Notes under the pieces: generated by a model
What the model saw: only the letters and a program-made list of their open reading frames with translations
Database searches by the model: none
What the model was told of the DNA's origin: nothing
Program-made: the position numbers and the translations under genes
Assembly (NCBI RefSeq): GCF_026344005.1
Contig: NZ_JAPKNH010000007.1
Coordinates: 1-64,000, forward strand
Length of the DNA stretch: 64,000 nt
Direction of reading: 5' to 3'
Origin: Kaistia terrae
GTDB lineage: Bacteria > Pseudomonadota > Alphaproteobacteria > Rhizobiales > Kaistiaceae
In this document: piece by piece, positions 1 to 9,356 of the stretch
How positions within the stretch are numbered: position 1 is the stretch's first letter
Layout of the letters: each line of letters starts with the position of its first letter

Positions 1-309
1 GTGATGGATCCGCGGAACCGGCCAACCCGGACTTTCTGGCGCTGGCTCAGGGATCTCAGCCAGGCGAGGATGCACAAGGCATGGATGGCCGGTCATTTTC
101 ATGACCGCGCATGCCCAGTATGCACCACTTGGTACGGCGATAGCCTGAGTTGGGACGCTCGCGTTTCAACAGGCGCCCTGACCGAGCGCATCACGTGCAC
201 CCGCTGTCACAGCACCACCGAATGGATGCACGACGCCATGCTCCCACGATCCACCAAGGTCTGGCTACCGAGCGGCGTGGCCCAGCTATTGGAGCACCCC
301 CATGAATAG
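1..309 (+). CDS. small phage-type protein with paired CxxC motifs
   Basis: I do not recognise a family. The frame opens with GTG at the window edge followed at once by ATG (position 4), so the true start may lie outside. The protein is about 102 residues, Trp- and Arg-rich, with two CxxC pairs (CPVC near residue 38 and CTRC near residue 65) that look like a zinc ribbon. It overlaps the next gene by 8 bases and belongs to a tightly packed, same-strand series (1-2773) ending in an integrase, which is typical of a prophage or integrative element end. Function is unknown. Confidence 0.5.
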   Translation: MMDPRNRPTRTFWRWLRDLSQARMHKAWMAGHFHDRACPVCTTWYGDSLSWDARVSTGALTERITCTRCHSTTEWMHDAMLPRSTKVWLPSGVAQLLEHPHE

Positions 310-577
310 CGCGAAAGAACGAGCCGTAGAGGCTGGGGCGCGGGCGATTGCGCGCTACGATCAGGGCAACGACATACACTGGCAGCTCTACACATTTCAG
401 GCCGAGGCAGTTCTCCGCGCCGGCATAGCGATCGAGTTGGAGGAGTTGGCGCAAAAGGTGGAGCAGATGTATCGGCCGCATATTGGCCGTCATGAGATGG
501 AAGAGCGCGCCGCCAAGGTCATCGCGGCGGCCCTCCGCGCCCGTATCCAGCAGATGGCGGAGGCGGAGCATGAGTGA
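302..577 (+). CDS. hypothetical protein, helical, element-borne
   Basis: This 91-residue protein is rich in Ala and Glu and looks mostly helical, with no recognisable motif. The ATG overlaps the end of the upstream gene by 8 bases, and its own end overlaps the next start by 8 bases, so translation is probably coupled. It lies in the small-gene cluster of the tRNA-Phe-linked element. Base composition matches its neighbours. Function is unknown. Confidence 0.5.
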   Translation: MNSAKERAVEAGARAIARYDQGNDIHWQLYTFQAEAVLRAGIAIELEELAQKVEQMYRPHIGRHEMEERAAKVIAAALRARIQQMAEAEHE

Positions 578-860
578 GCAGACGAGTGACGTGAGCCACC
601 TGATCCAGCCTCTCGACTGGACCATGGACCGTGACGGCGACGCCAGCGCGTACACCCCGTTCGGCTCATACCGGGTGACCTTCGTCGAAGGTCTCGGCTG
701 GCGATGGGGCTATTGTTTCAGCGAATACTATGACGATGACGACTTCGGATGCAGTTGCCGCAAGGCGGGCATGGACGCCGCATGGGCGAACTGGGTCAAG
801 CGCGTTTCACCGATCCTCACCCTCCCCGTCCCGCCGGCTGTGGCAAAGGAGGGGACATGA
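570..860 (+). CDS. hypothetical protein, acidic, element-borne
   Basis: The predicted protein has 96 residues from the ATG at 570. It contains aromatic-rich stretches (WRWGYCF near residue 50) followed by a run of four Asp and a CSC motif. The start was chosen because it overlaps the preceding gene by 8 bases and has purine-rich sequence (GGCGGAG) upstream. It ends in a 4-base overlap with the next ATG. No family is recognised. It resembles the small accessory proteins found near prophage integrases. Confidence 0.5.
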   Translation: MSEQTSDVSHLIQPLDWTMDRDGDASAYTPFGSYRVTFVEGLGWRWGYCFSEYYDDDDFGCSCRKAGMDAAWANWVKRVSPILTLPVPPAVAKEGT

Positions 861-1453
861 GCATGGATCTCGCAATCAAGCCGCTGAAATGGCGGGATAT
901 CGAGGACGACGAGTCAACCTGCTACGTCGCGCACACTCTGCTGGGCGAATTCGTGTACGGCACGGATGAGCTGGGGCAGCCATACTTCCAAGGCCCTCTC
1001 CTTGAACGAGATTGCGAGACGGAGGCCGAGGCTAAGGAAGCGGCCGAGGCATATTACCGCGACATGGCGAACGAGTTCTTGGTGGATGCATTTGGCGTCA
1101 GCCTCACGTCGAGGTGGCAATCCACCGAAACGCCGCTCCCGCCGACGGACACGAAACTGCTTCTCGCCGCCGAGTTTGCTCCCGGCGATTGGCGCGTCAA
1201 GATTGGCGAGTTTAGCGTCGAGGCGAAGTGTTGGCTGGTGGAGGGGGCAAGTTGGGAACCGACACTTTGGGCGCCAATCCCGGCCTTCCCCGCCAAAGCT
1301 GGAAAGGCCGGGGGTTTTGCTGGCCTCGCGGACGATCTAGTCCGCCTGATCGAACAGCGCCCCGGGCCCATACCCGACCGCCAAGAGGTTGTTGCTGAGA
1401 TGCGCGCCCTGATCGCCAAATCGGCCGGCATTCCGGTCAAGGAGGCGGGGTGA
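857..1453 (+). CDS. DUF551-like phage protein
   Basis: This 198-residue protein has a central segment, about residues 90-140, resembling the DUF551 fold of phage and prophage proteins: it begins WQSTETPLPP, passes through a conserved Trp-rich strand and ends WAPIP. An N-terminal part with acidic helices precedes it. A strong ribosome site, GGAGGGG, stands just before the ATG at 857; a second ATG at 863 has better spacing and could be the real start. It overlaps the genes on both sides (ATGA upstream, TGATG downstream), so the cluster is probably one transcript. DUF551 function is unknown; it is a phage accessory domain. Confidence 0.6.
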   Translation: MSMDLAIKPLKWRDIEDDESTCYVAHTLLGEFVYGTDELGQPYFQGPLLERDCETEAEAKEAAEAYYRDMANEFLVDAFGVSLTSRWQSTETPLPPTDTKLLLAAEFAPGDWRVKIGEFSVEAKCWLVEGASWEPTLWAPIPAFPAKAGKAGGFAGLADDLVRLIEQRPGPIPDRQEVVAEMRALIAKSAGIPVKEAG

Positions 1454-1725
1454 TGGGCACTTCGCTTCGGAAGACGCTCGACAGGCCCGCACGCCGCTTG
1501 CTGACAGCCATGGAGGCCGCCGCTTACTGCGGTGCGCCGTCCATCGTCAAATGGCGCGTGTCGTGCCCTGTGCGACCAATCTCGCTGTACGCTGGGCGGG
1601 ACGGGTATCGGTATGACGTGACCGACCTTGACCACTGGATCGAGCGCATGAAAGGCTCGCTCCCCATGGCGGAGGACTGGCTGGCGGGGTTAGGCAATGG
1701 TGGTGATAAGAATGCGAGGCGTTAA
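1453..1725 (+). CDS. small helix-turn-helix / excisionase-like protein
   Basis: The 90-residue product has a segment LLTAMEAAAYCG (about 17-28) followed by a predicted recognition segment and a D-L-D-x-W-I ending, the layout of winged-helix excisionase (MerR/Xis-like) proteins encoded beside integrases. The start overlaps the upstream stop as TGATG. Its 3' end overlaps the integrase start by 29 bases. By family and position it would bind DNA near the attachment site and direct excision. This is inference from fold pattern and neighbourhood, since no single motif is diagnostic. Confidence 0.55.
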   Translation: MGTSLRKTLDRPARRLLTAMEAAAYCGAPSIVKWRVSCPVRPISLYAGRDGYRYDVTDLDHWIERMKGSLPMAEDWLAGLGNGGDKNARR

Positions 1726-2773
1726 GAAGTACACGCACCCTATCAGCCAAATCACGTACTACTACCATCGCAAGACCGGTGTGCGGCTGCTTTCAGAGCC
1801 TGGCACCACTGCGTTCAAGGATGAGTTGGACCGCGCCGAGGCGACACTACAGCCCGAGCCGTCGCCACAAAAAGGCACCCTCGGCCACCTAATGACTGCC
1901 TACCGAGGCAGCCACTACTTCCGAGAAAACAAGCCTCGTACTCGCAACGACTACAATGGGGTTCTCAACTACCTGTCGGTGATCGGTAAAACCCCGTTGA
2001 GTGCGATAGATGGGCCTTTTGTCGTCCGGCTCCGCGACAAGGTCTATGCCGACCGGAAGCGGCGTTTCGCCAACTATTGCCTATCCGTGCTGTCTGTCGT
2101 CCTGGAATACGGGATCGAACTCGGTGTCGTGAAGGTGAACGCCGTGAAGGGCATCAAACGCATTCGCCGCCGGACCGACGCGCCGAAGGTCAACCGACCG
2201 TGGACGCGCGCCGAGCGGGACACGGTGATGAACATTGCCCCACCGCAGTTGCTTCTTCCGATCGCCATCGCCCGGTGGACGGGGATGCGGCAGGGCGATA
2301 TCCTGAAGATGCCGCCGACAGCTTTTGACGGCTATTCGATCCGCCTCATCACCAGCAAAGCCAGCGTGCAGATCGGCATCCCCGTAGCCGGGCCGCTCAA
2401 GGCGGTCATTGATGCAGCCATAGCGGCGGCTGGCGAACCGACACCAATCACGCTGTGCGCCAACTCGCGCGGCAAGCCGTGGACGGAATCGGGCTTTCGC
2501 GCGAGCTTCTTCAAGATGATCGGGGCGCTCGAGGTGGCCGGCAAAGTTGGCGAGGGCCTGACCTTCCATGGGCTCCGCCATTCGGTGGCGACGGAGCTTA
2601 GGGAAGCCGGTTTCGACTCGCGCACAATCGCTGACATGCTGGGCCAAAAGACAGCGTCAATGGCCGACCACTATTCGAGCGAGGCGGACCTGTCGTCGAA
2701 GCTAAAGGGCGTCGTCCGGAAGATGGAAAAGCGGAACAGCGCGCGAACAAAAACGTCTACAAATCACGGATGA
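1697..2773 (+). CDS. tyrosine recombinase (integrase) of the tRNA-Phe-linked element
   Basis: A 358-residue phage-type integrase. A core-binding region spans about residues 60-160, and the catalytic domain follows: Arg198 in TGMRQGD, Lys221, the HGLRH box (His291, Arg294) and the nucleophile Tyr326 in ADHYSS. The usual second His (LGH) is Gln317 here, a tolerated variant. The gene ends 65 bases before the 3' end of tRNA-Phe, which lies on the other strand, so the element to its left most likely used that tRNA end as its attachment site. The start at 1697 overlaps the excisionase-like gene; an alternative ATG is at 1712. Confidence 0.9.
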   Translation: MVVIRMRGVKKYTHPISQITYYYHRKTGVRLLSEPGTTAFKDELDRAEATLQPEPSPQKGTLGHLMTAYRGSHYFRENKPRTRNDYNGVLNYLSVIGKTPLSAIDGPFVVRLRDKVYADRKRRFANYCLSVLSVVLEYGIELGVVKVNAVKGIKRIRRRTDAPKVNRPWTRAERDTVMNIAPPQLLLPIAIARWTGMRQGDILKMPPTAFDGYSIRLITSKASVQIGIPVAGPLKAVIDAAIAAAGEPTPITLCANSRGKPWTESGFRASFFKMIGALEVAGKVGEGLTFHGLRHSVATELREAGFDSRTIADMLGQKTASMADHYSSEADLSSKLKGVVRKMEKRNSARTKTSTNHG

Positions 2774-2838
2774 AAGTGTCTACACGGCATCAGGCCATTT
2801 TGGCCGTCGTAAATCTCTCTGCAATTTCAAAGAGATGG

Positions 2839-2914
2839 TGGTGCCCAGACGCGGATTCGAACCACGGACACGCGGATTTTCAATCCGCTGCTCTACCAAC
2901 TGAGCTATCTGGGC
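2839..2914 (-). tRNA. tRNA-Phe (GAA), CCA encoded
   Basis: Reading the minus strand, the 7-bp acceptor stem GCCCAGA/TCTGGGC, D-arm, anticodon arm with GAA in the loop TTGAAAA, T-arm with TTCGAAT and an encoded CCA make a complete 76-base tRNA. It lies downstream of yacG, as in many Hyphomicrobiales. The neighbouring integrase ends just beyond its 3' end, so the tRNA 3' end is the probable attachment site of the element occupying 1-2838. Confidence 0.97.
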
Positions 2915-3091
2915 CCAGCGATTGGCGCCGAAGAGGTGGCTCAATCGCGAAGACAGCTGCCTTATAGGCGACGGTCCCAAACGTGTCCAGAGGCCGAATA
3001 CGGAAGAATGCAGCCTGTGAACAACTCGACGCGGCGAAGCGCGAGGGGCTACCGGGAGACGGAGCCAAGCCGGCGCGAAACCGACGCCGGC

Positions 3092-3328
3092 TCAGTCGTC
3101 TTCGCTGCTGCCAGCGTCGCGCTCGATGACCGGAATGGCATAAGCCCCAGACAGCCAGCGATGCAGGTCGACATCCTTGCAGCGCTTCGAACAGAACGGA
3201 TAGAAGGCGCGAACCGTATCCTTGCTGCAATTGGCGCAAGGACGTGGCGCGCGCAGCGGCAGAATTTCGGCAACCGCCGGCGTGTCGGCCACGAGCTTCC
3301 GCCCGGCGGGCTTTTTGGGTGCAGTCAT
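3092..3328 (-). CDS. yacG: DNA gyrase inhibitor YacG (zinc-binding)
   Basis: A 78-residue protein with the YacG/DUF329 zinc-finger signature: CANC near residue 31, about 15 residues, then CSKRC, then the conserved DLHRWLSG segment. Members bind one zinc ion and, in Escherichia coli, inhibit DNA gyrase by binding GyrB. The tail is acidic. It follows maf by 13 bases in the same direction and precedes tRNA-Phe, the gene order usual in Hyphomicrobiales, so it is probably the last protein gene of the maf transcript. Confidence 0.93.
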   Translation of the reverse strand: MTAPKKPAGRKLVADTPAVAEILPLRAPRPCANCSKDTVRAFYPFCSKRCKDVDLHRWLSGAYAIPVIERDAGSSEDD

Positions 3329-3341
3329 CGTCTATCCCTCC

Positions 3342-3965
3342 TCAGGCCGGCCCGAGCCAGCCCTTGCGGACGGGGAAACCCTCTCCGTCCAGCATCGCGA
3401 TCGTCTCGTAGAGCGGCAGGCCGACGACCGAGCTGTAGGAACCGACCAGCTTGACGACAAAGGTGCCGGCAAGACCCTGGATCGCATAGCCGCCGGCCTT
3501 GTCGCGCCATTCGCCTGAACCGAGATAGGTCTCGATTTCCTGCCGGCCAAGGCGTTTGAAGCGCACCTTGCTCTCGACAAGGCGCTGGCGGACCGCGCCA
3601 TTCGGCGTCAGCAGGCAGACGGCCGTGTAGACCCGGTGCGAGCGACCGGAAAGCATGCGGATGCATTCCGCCGCCTGGTCGTGGAACTCGGCCTTGGGCA
3701 GGACGCGCCGCCCCACCGCGACGACCGTGTCGGCGGCGAGGATGTAGGCATCGGCGAATTCGGGCGTACGCGCCGCCATGGCGCGCGCCGCGTCCGCCTT
3801 GCTGCGGGCGAGCCGCTTGGCGAGACTGCGCGGCAACTCGTTCTTCAGCGGGCTCTCATCGACGGAGGTTGGCAGGAGACTGTCCGGCTCCAGGCCTGCC
3901 TGGGCAAGAAGCTGCAGCCGTCGCGGGCTGCCCGAGGCCAGCAGGAGTTTGGGAGTGCCTGTCAT
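3342..3965 (-). CDS. maf: Maf-family nucleotide pyrophosphatase
   Basis: The 207-residue protein begins with the Maf signature [14 protein letters not shown] (residues 7-20), has the conserved Asp in AADTVV and the KAGGYAIQG loop near residue 155. Maf proteins hydrolyse non-canonical or methylated nucleoside triphosphates to monophosphates and limit their incorporation into nucleic acid. The open frame extends upstream through non-coding sequence; the ATG at 3965 gives the normal family length. It lies between the LMW phosphatase gene and yacG. Confidence 0.93.
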   Translation of the reverse strand: MTGTPKLLLASGSPRRLQLLAQAGLEPDSLLPTSVDESPLKNELPRSLAKRLARSKADAARAMAARTPEFADAYILAADTVVAVGRRVLPKAEFHDQAAECIRMLSGRSHRVYTAVCLLTPNGAVRQRLVESKVRFKRLGRQEIETYLGSGEWRDKAGGYAIQGLAGTFVVKLVGSYSSVVGLPLYETIAMLDGEGFPVRKGWLGPA

Positions 3966-4120
3966 TCTTCCGTCCGGTCGATGGGTCTGAGGACGCCGCG
4001 AGGCGGCATGGCTGAAGCCGCGCGGCTTGCGGCGGAGCGGCGGAACGTAGCCGAATTGGCCGTTCAAGGAAACAGTGCGCGAGCGCCCTGCCCGGTCGTC
4101 GCGACGCTGCCCGGCCTCCC

Positions 4121-4600
4121 CTACCCGCCCGGAAGCGGGACCCAGCCGAAACGATCCTTGATGTGCCGGCGCAATTGGTCGCGCACGTCGCGATAGGCAT
4201 CGAGGATCTGCTCGCGCGTGCCTTCGACCAGCGTCGGATCGGGGGTCGGCCAGTACTCGACCGTCACGGCCATGGTGCGCGTCAGCTCCAGCGCGCGGTG
4301 ATGCGCCTGCGGCGACAGTGTCACCACCAGATCGAAATTCGTATCTTCGAGTTCCTCGATCGCGTGAGGCCGATGCCGCGCCAGATCGAGGCCGCTTTCC
4401 TCCATCACCACGGTGACGAACGAATCGCGCTCGCCTTTGCGCACGCCGGCCGAGGCGACATAGAGACGGGGAAACAGCTGCGCCGTGATCGCCGCCGCCA
4501 TCGGCGAGCGGATCGCATTCATGCCGCAAACGAACAGAACCGAGGCCGGGGGCCGCGCATCGCGGGGCTGGAACACGCCCGGAGCATCGGCTTCGACCAA
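4121..4600 (-). CDS. low molecular weight protein tyrosine phosphatase-like (ArsC/LMWPc fold)
   Basis: A 159-residue protein with the phosphate-binding loop C-x5-R-S ([10 protein letters not shown], Cys25 and Arg31) and the general-acid DP pair (PTPDP), so the catalytic set of low-Mr tyrosine phosphatases is complete. The substrate is unknown; rhizobial relatives sit in this same cluster and are often named low Mr phosphotyrosine phosphatase or arsenate reductase-like. The likely start is TTG at 4600, preceded by GGAAAGG within the end of the UPF0262 gene, 3 bases after that gene's stop, which points to translational coupling. Confidence 0.88.
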   Translation of the reverse strand: MVEADAPGVFQPRDARPPASVLFVCGMNAIRSPMAAAITAQLFPRLYVASAGVRKGERDSFVTVVMEESGLDLARHRPHAIEELEDTNFDLVVTLSPQAHHRALELTRTMAVTVEYWPTPDPTLVEGTREQILDAYRDVRDQLRRHIKDRFGWVPLPGG

Positions 4601-4603
4601 GGC

Positions 4604-5113
4604 TCAGCCTTTCCAGTGCAGCGCGCAGACCAGCGTAAACAGCCGTCGCGCCGTCTCGAAATCGACGAGGATCTTGCCGGCCAGCCGATGCATCAACAGA
4701 TGCGAGCCGTCGTCATGCACGCCGCGCCGGCCCATGTCGATTGTCTCGATCTGGCTCGGCGTCGCCGTGCGGATCGCCGCGTAATAGCTGTCGCAGATGA
4801 GAAAATAATCGCGAACGATCTTGCGCAGCGGTGTCAGCGACAGCGCATGCAGGATCAGCGGCGCGTCGTTCTGGTCCCGTACATCGAAGACCAGCCGGTT
4901 TTCCAGAATGGCCAGATGCAGCCGATAGCCGCCGGAAGGATGATCCGGCAGCGTGAAGCGATTGTCCTCGACCAGATCGTAGATGGCGATCTGGCGCTCG
5001 TGATCGACATCGGCGGAAGCACGACCGAGCGTCGCGCCGTCGAGATCAACGGCAACGAGCTTGCCGACAATCTCGGGCTCGGGCGATTGGGCCATGTCGG
5101 GTTCCGCGTTCAT
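4604..5113 (-). CDS. UPF0262 family protein
   Basis: A 169-residue member of the UPF0262 family, found almost only in Alphaproteobacteria. Recognisable blocks are the N-terminal KLVAVDLDG-type strand, [13 protein letters not shown] in the middle and [12 protein letters not shown] near residue 130. No biochemical role is established. It lies 20 bases after hisD and 3 bases before the LMW phosphatase, always with the same partners in relatives, so it is probably co-transcribed with hisD. Confidence 0.93.
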   Translation of the reverse strand: MNAEPDMAQSPEPEIVGKLVAVDLDGATLGRASADVDHERQIAIYDLVEDNRFTLPDHPSGGYRLHLAILENRLVFDVRDQNDAPLILHALSLTPLRKIVRDYFLICDSYYAAIRTATPSQIETIDMGRRGVHDDGSHLLMHRLAGKILVDFETARRLFTLVCALHWKG

Positions 5114-5133
5114 CGATCAGCGGCTCGATCCTG

Positions 5134-6426
5134 CTACAGATTGAGCCGGATCGCCACCGAGCGCGCATGCGCGCCAAGCCCCTCGGCTTCGGCCAGCGCG
5201 ATCGCCGCCGGACCGAGCACGCGAAGCTGCTCCGGCCCGGTACGCAGGATCGACGTGCGCTTCATGAAATCGAGCACCGACAGCCCCGACGAGAAGCGGG
5301 CCGAACGTGCCGTCGGCAGCACATGGTTGGAGCCGCCGACATAGTCGCCGATCACTTCCGGCGTCGTGCGGCCGACAAAGATGGCGCCGGCATTGCGGAC
5401 CTTCTGAACCAGCGGCTCGGGATCGGCCACAGCGATTTCGAGATGCTCCGGCGCCATGCGGTCGGACAGCGGCACGGCATCATCGAGCGAGGCAACGACG
5501 ATGATGGCGCCGAAATCGCGCCAGCTCGCCGCGGCAGTTTCTCCGCGCGGCAAGGTCTTCAATTGCCGCTCAACCGCCAGTTCGACCGCATCGGCCAGCT
5601 TCGGATCGTCGGTCATCAGGATCGACTGCGCGGCGGTATCATGCTCGGCCTGGGCCAGCAGATCCGCGGCGATCCAATCCGGATCATTGTCGCCATCGGC
5701 GATGACGAGCACTTCCGACGGACCCGCGATCATGTCGATGCCGACCGTGCCGAACACCTGGCGCTTCGCCGCCGCGACATAGGCGTTTCCGGGGCCAACG
5801 ATCTTGTAGACAGCCCGGATCGTGTCCGTGCCATAGGCGAGCGCCGCGACAGCCTGCGCGCCGCCGATGCGGTAAAGCTCGTCGACGCCGGCAAGGCGGG
5901 CCGCGACCAGCACCAGCGGATTGATGACGCCGTCCGGCGTCGGCACGACCATGACCAGCCGATCGACACCGGCGACCTTGGCCGGCACGGCGTTCATCAG
6001 CACGGAGCTTGGATAGGAAGCGGTGCCGCCCGGAACATACAGCCCGACCGCCTCGATCGCCGTCCAGCGCGAACCGAGCTCGACGCCGAGCGCATCGGTG
6101 TAGCGATCATCGACCGGCTTCTGGCGGGCGTGGTGCGACTGGATCCGATCGCGCGCCAGGACGAGGGCGGCGCGTGTGCGGTCGTCGACGAGCTTGTCGG
6201 CCGCCTCGAACTCAGCGTCCGAGATGCGCATCGCGCCGGCGGTCAGCTCCAGACGATCGAAGCGCGCCGTATAGTCGAGCACGGCCGCATCGCCGCGCGC
6301 CCGCACATCGGCGAGAATACCGCGCACGGTGGCGTCGACGTCTTCCGACACCTCGCGCTTGGCGGCGAGCAGCGCCCGGAAGCGCGCTTCGAAATCGAGA
6401 TCGGTTTGGGACAGGCGAATGGCCAA
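5134..6426 (-). CDS. hisD: histidinol dehydrogenase
   Basis: A 430-residue enzyme of full family length. It oxidises L-histidinol to histidine in two NAD-dependent steps, the last of histidine synthesis. Zinc and catalytic positions are visible: Gln and His in LLAQAEHDT (near 255), the Glu-His pair in MAPEHLEI (near 325), Asp in IGDYVGGSNH and His in GLGAHARSV. The start is TTG at 6426, backed by a strong GAGGAG site eight bases upstream; no ATG fits as well. UPF0262 and the phosphatase gene follow closely. Confidence 0.96.
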   Translation of the reverse strand: MAIRLSQTDLDFEARFRALLAAKREVSEDVDATVRGILADVRARGDAAVLDYTARFDRLELTAGAMRISDAEFEAADKLVDDRTRAALVLARDRIQSHHARQKPVDDRYTDALGVELGSRWTAIEAVGLYVPGGTASYPSSVLMNAVPAKVAGVDRLVMVVPTPDGVINPLVLVAARLAGVDELYRIGGAQAVAALAYGTDTIRAVYKIVGPGNAYVAAAKRQVFGTVGIDMIAGPSEVLVIADGDNDPDWIAADLLAQAEHDTAAQSILMTDDPKLADAVELAVERQLKTLPRGETAAASWRDFGAIIVVASLDDAVPLSDRMAPEHLEIAVADPEPLVQKVRNAGAIFVGRTTPEVIGDYVGGSNHVLPTARSARFSSGLSVLDFMKRTSILRTGPEQLRVLGPAAIALAEAEGLGAHARSVAIRLNL

Positions 6427-6535
6427 GACGTCGGCTCCTCAAATGCGAGCGACGTCTCTAGCGCGGTTCGGGCGGGCAGGAAAGGCCGCAGGCGCGATCC
6501 GGGTCTTGCGCAGCCTTTTGGGCCGCGCAATCCAC

Positions 6536-6991
6536 TCAGGCGATCTTCTCGTCCAGGCTATGCTCGGGGCAGCACTGGGTAGCCCAGGCCGGACCGAGAT
6601 CGCGGACCGCCGCCTCGATGCATTCGACATCGAGCGCGATGGCGCCGCCGCCAGCGAAGATCAGCGTGATGGTGCCGGCCGGTTCATCGCTCGCCTCAAA
6701 GCCGATGGCGAGAAGGTCGAGCACGGCGTCGGGTCGGCTGCGATCTATGCCGGTCGAACGAACAGCGAGTACGCGGTCAAAATGGAACCCGGAACGACGA
6801 CGCTCCCAGTTCTTCTTGCGCGCATTGCCTTCCGGCTGCTTTTCCCAGACGAAACGATTGATGACGCCGGCAAAACGTTTCTCCTTCGGAATGAAGGCGA
6901 TGTCGCCAACCTTCAGTACCGCATCCTGAACATGAGCGGATACGACGGCGAGGTCTTCTGCGTCGAACGCGGCGAGTTTAAGCTGATCCAT
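6536..6991 (-). CDS. DUF2948 family protein
   Basis: A 151-residue protein of the DUF2948 family, typical of Alphaproteobacteria and usually encoded between murA and hisD, as here. The conserved opening LKLAAFDAEDLAVVSAH and the ending with ALDVECIEA can be seen. The function is unknown. It starts at ATG 6991 and lies 108 bases downstream of murA and 109 bases upstream of hisD on the same strand. Confidence 0.92.
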   Translation of the reverse strand: MDQLKLAAFDAEDLAVVSAHVQDAVLKVGDIAFIPKEKRFAGVINRFVWEKQPEGNARKKNWERRRSGFHFDRVLAVRSTGIDRSRPDAVLDLLAIGFEASDEPAGTITLIFAGGGAIALDVECIEAAVRDLGPAWATQCCPEHSLDEKIA

Positions 6992-7099
6992 GAGAACACC
7001 TGTCGGCCTGTTTACTTGAACCGACAGGTAGGGAGTGTGTGGCCCCAGCGCAACAGGTCAATTGCACCACGCCACTCCCAATCGCGATTCGCGCCGGGC

Positions 7100-8389
7100 T
7101 CAGCCGGTAATCCGCTCGATCGTCGCGCCGCAGCGCGACAGCTTGTCCTCAAGCCGCTCGAAGCCGCGATCCAGATGATAGACGCGGTTGACGATCGTCT
7201 CGCCTTCGGCAACGAGGCCGGCGATCACCAGCGACACCGAGGCGCGCAGATCGGTCGCCATCACCGGCGCCCCCTTCAGCCGCGGCACGCCGACGACGGT
7301 CGCCTTCTGGCCATCGAGATGGATCTCGGCGCCGAAGCGGGCGAGTTCCTGGACGTGCATGAAGCGGTTCTCGAAGATCGTCTCGCGAATCACCGAGGTG
7401 CCCTCGGCCCGCGTCACCAGCGCCATCAGCTGCGCCTGCAGGTCGGTCGGGAAGCCCGGGAACGGCTCGGTCGAAATATTGACCGGCTGCAGATCGGCGC
7501 CATTGCGATAGACGCGCAGACCTTCATTGGTCTCGGTGATCTCGGCGCCGACTTCGCGCAGGATCTCGATCGGCCGGAGCAGGCTGTCGGCACGCGCACC
7601 TTCCAGCAGAACATTGCCACCAGTCATGGTGACGGCCATGGCATAGGTGCCGGCTTCGATACGGTCCGGCATGACCGAATGGCGCGCGCCATTCAGGCGA
7701 CTGACGCCCTCGATGCGGATCGTCGAAGTGCCGGCGCCCGAAATCTTGGCGCCCATCTTGATCAGGCACTCGGCCAGGTCGACCACTTCCGGCTCGCGCG
7801 CGGCGTTCTCGATGATCGTCTCACCCTTGGCGAGCGTCGCCGCCATCAGCGTCACATGCGTCGCGCCGACCGTCACCTTCGGGAAGACGACGCGGGCGCC
7901 CTTCAAGCCGTTTGGTGCCCGGGCAATCACATAGCCGCCCTCGATATCGATCTCGGCTCCCATGGTCTGCAGCGCCTCGAGGAAGAGGTCGACGGGACGC
8001 GTGCCAATGGCGCAACCGCCCGGCAGCGACACTTTTGCAAAACCTTCGCGCGCCAGCAGCGGGCCGATGACCCAGAAGCTCGCGCGCATGGCGGAGACCA
8101 GCTCATAGGGCGCGGTGGTGTCGACGATGGTGCGGGCGGTCAGATGCACCGTCTCGCCGGAAAGCTCGGCTTCGCCGAGGCGCTTGCCGGACACCGTCAT
8201 GTCGACGCCGTGATTGCCTAGGATGCGCTTCAGCTGCGCGACGTCGGCGAGGCGCGGCAGGTTGGCCAGCGTCAGCGTCTCGTCGGTCAGCAGGCTGGCG
8301 ATCATCAACGGCAGCGCGGCGTTCTTGGCGCCGGAGATCGGAATTGTGCCGTTCAGACGAGCGCCACCGACGATGCGGATTCTGTCCAT
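7100..8389 (-). CDS. murA: UDP-N-acetylglucosamine 1-carboxyvinyltransferase
   Basis: A 429-residue MurA, which transfers enolpyruvate from PEP to UDP-GlcNAc in the first committed step of peptidoglycan synthesis in the cytoplasm. The substrate loop SGAKNAALP (near 18-26) carries the invariant Lys-Asn, and the flexible loop [12 protein letters not shown] keeps the catalytic Cys that fosfomycin alkylates, so the enzyme should be fosfomycin-sensitive. The frame extends upstream to 8497, but the ATG at 8389 matches the family start (MDRIRIVGG). Confidence 0.96.
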   Translation of the reverse strand: MDRIRIVGGARLNGTIPISGAKNAALPLMIASLLTDETLTLANLPRLADVAQLKRILGNHGVDMTVSGKRLGEAELSGETVHLTARTIVDTTAPYELVSAMRASFWVIGPLLAREGFAKVSLPGGCAIGTRPVDLFLEALQTMGAEIDIEGGYVIARAPNGLKGARVVFPKVTVGATHVTLMAATLAKGETIIENAAREPEVVDLAECLIKMGAKISGAGTSTIRIEGVSRLNGARHSVMPDRIEAGTYAMAVTMTGGNVLLEGARADSLLRPIEILREVGAEITETNEGLRVYRNGADLQPVNISTEPFPGFPTDLQAQLMALVTRAEGTSVIRETIFENRFMHVQELARFGAEIHLDGQKATVVGVPRLKGAPVMATDLRASVSLVIAGLVAEGETIVNRVYHLDRGFERLEDKLSRCGATIERITG

Positions 8390-8561
8390 GAGCAGCCAAG
8401 CCTTTCCGAAGCGAAGGGAGCGAGCGGCGGCGATCCGTGAAGATGTGCCCCACCCCGAATGGTCTGTCGCTCTAATGCAGGAATGAGGCCGATACAAGGA
8501 AAAGCCGGAGGCGGGGCGGTGTGATTTGGCGGGATCGCGCTATTCACCCTTGTGCGAGGCG

Positions 8562-8825
8562 CTATTCGCCCTCGCGAGAGGCCTTGGCGGCGGCCTTGCG
8601 GCGGGAAAGATTGGTGCGCAGCGCCGCCGCAAGCCGATCCTCGCGCGCCTTTGCGGCGCGGGCGACAGAGGCCTTGTGAGCCGCGTTCGGCTCGGCCGCT
8701 TCCAGACCTTCCGCCCTTTGGGTCGCGCTGTCAGGCTCTGGGGCCAAGGTCGGCACAGATGCTGTTTCGACCGCCACGCTGGCGTTCGTCGGAAGTGGCG
8801 TCTTGTTGGCAGGGTCACGGGTCAT
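8562..8825 (-). CDS. small basic-tailed conserved hypothetical protein
   Basis: An 87-residue protein with a low-complexity, Ala/Thr/Glu-rich first half and a basic helical tail (REDRLAAALRTNLSRRKAAA). The tail matches small proteins encoded near murA in other Alphaproteobacteria, of unknown function. The ATG at 8825 is used; the frame continues upstream to 8858. It is transcribed in the same direction as murA, 172 bases ahead of it. Confidence 0.6.
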   Translation of the reverse strand: MTRDPANKTPLPTNASVAVETASVPTLAPEPDSATQRAEGLEAAEPNAAHKASVARAAKAREDRLAAALRTNLSRRKAAAKASREGE

Positions 8826-9356
8826 GGCAGCTCGGACTTGGATCTGGTCGCAATGCAAACGACATCAAAAGAGAGGTCTAGCGTTCATATAGGCCGCGAC
8901 ACCCGCTTCGTTCAAAGCCATTTCCGCCTAGTCTGTTTTTGAGACGCAATCGGCTCGTTTCGATCGCGTTTCGTGGCTGGTTGCCAGCATATCGAAGCCT
9001 GAGGCGGGGCTCGCAACGATGTGGAACTTCGCGAGATCCCGGCATACGAACGATAATCAAGGATCGAGCGTCGCCAATGTCGGCAGAAGTCGGGGGCGGC
9101 CAGCCCGAAACCACGTGCGGCCGGCACGCCCCAAGGACACACTCCAATACGAAAACTCAAATCGGTGTTTCGACGGCTTTGGGCTCGAAGCGGCGCGTGT
9201 GCCTGTGGATGACTTTGGTCCGGCGGGCCGTTTTTGGCACTTATTTGGTCGAATTCGCGTTTCCAGCACGAAAGGCTGGGAAGTGGAGCGCGAGGCGCTT
9301 GATCCCACCGCCCCACTGTGGCAGTAAACCGCCGTCCGGGAAATTCACCCGCCGGC
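8826..9356. other. intergenic region before tRNA-Thr, no gene recognised
   Basis: About 530 bases separate the small hypothetical gene from tRNA-Thr. Several frames are open because of GC bias, but none gives a protein with recognisable features or a clear ribosome site. It should hold the divergent promoters of the tRNA and of the small gene; I could not assign them. Confidence 0.4.

Noticed and set aside
3342-4529. Maf frame extended to 395 codons
   Set aside because: The extension passes through the LMW phosphatase gene in another frame; the Maf family starts at 3965.
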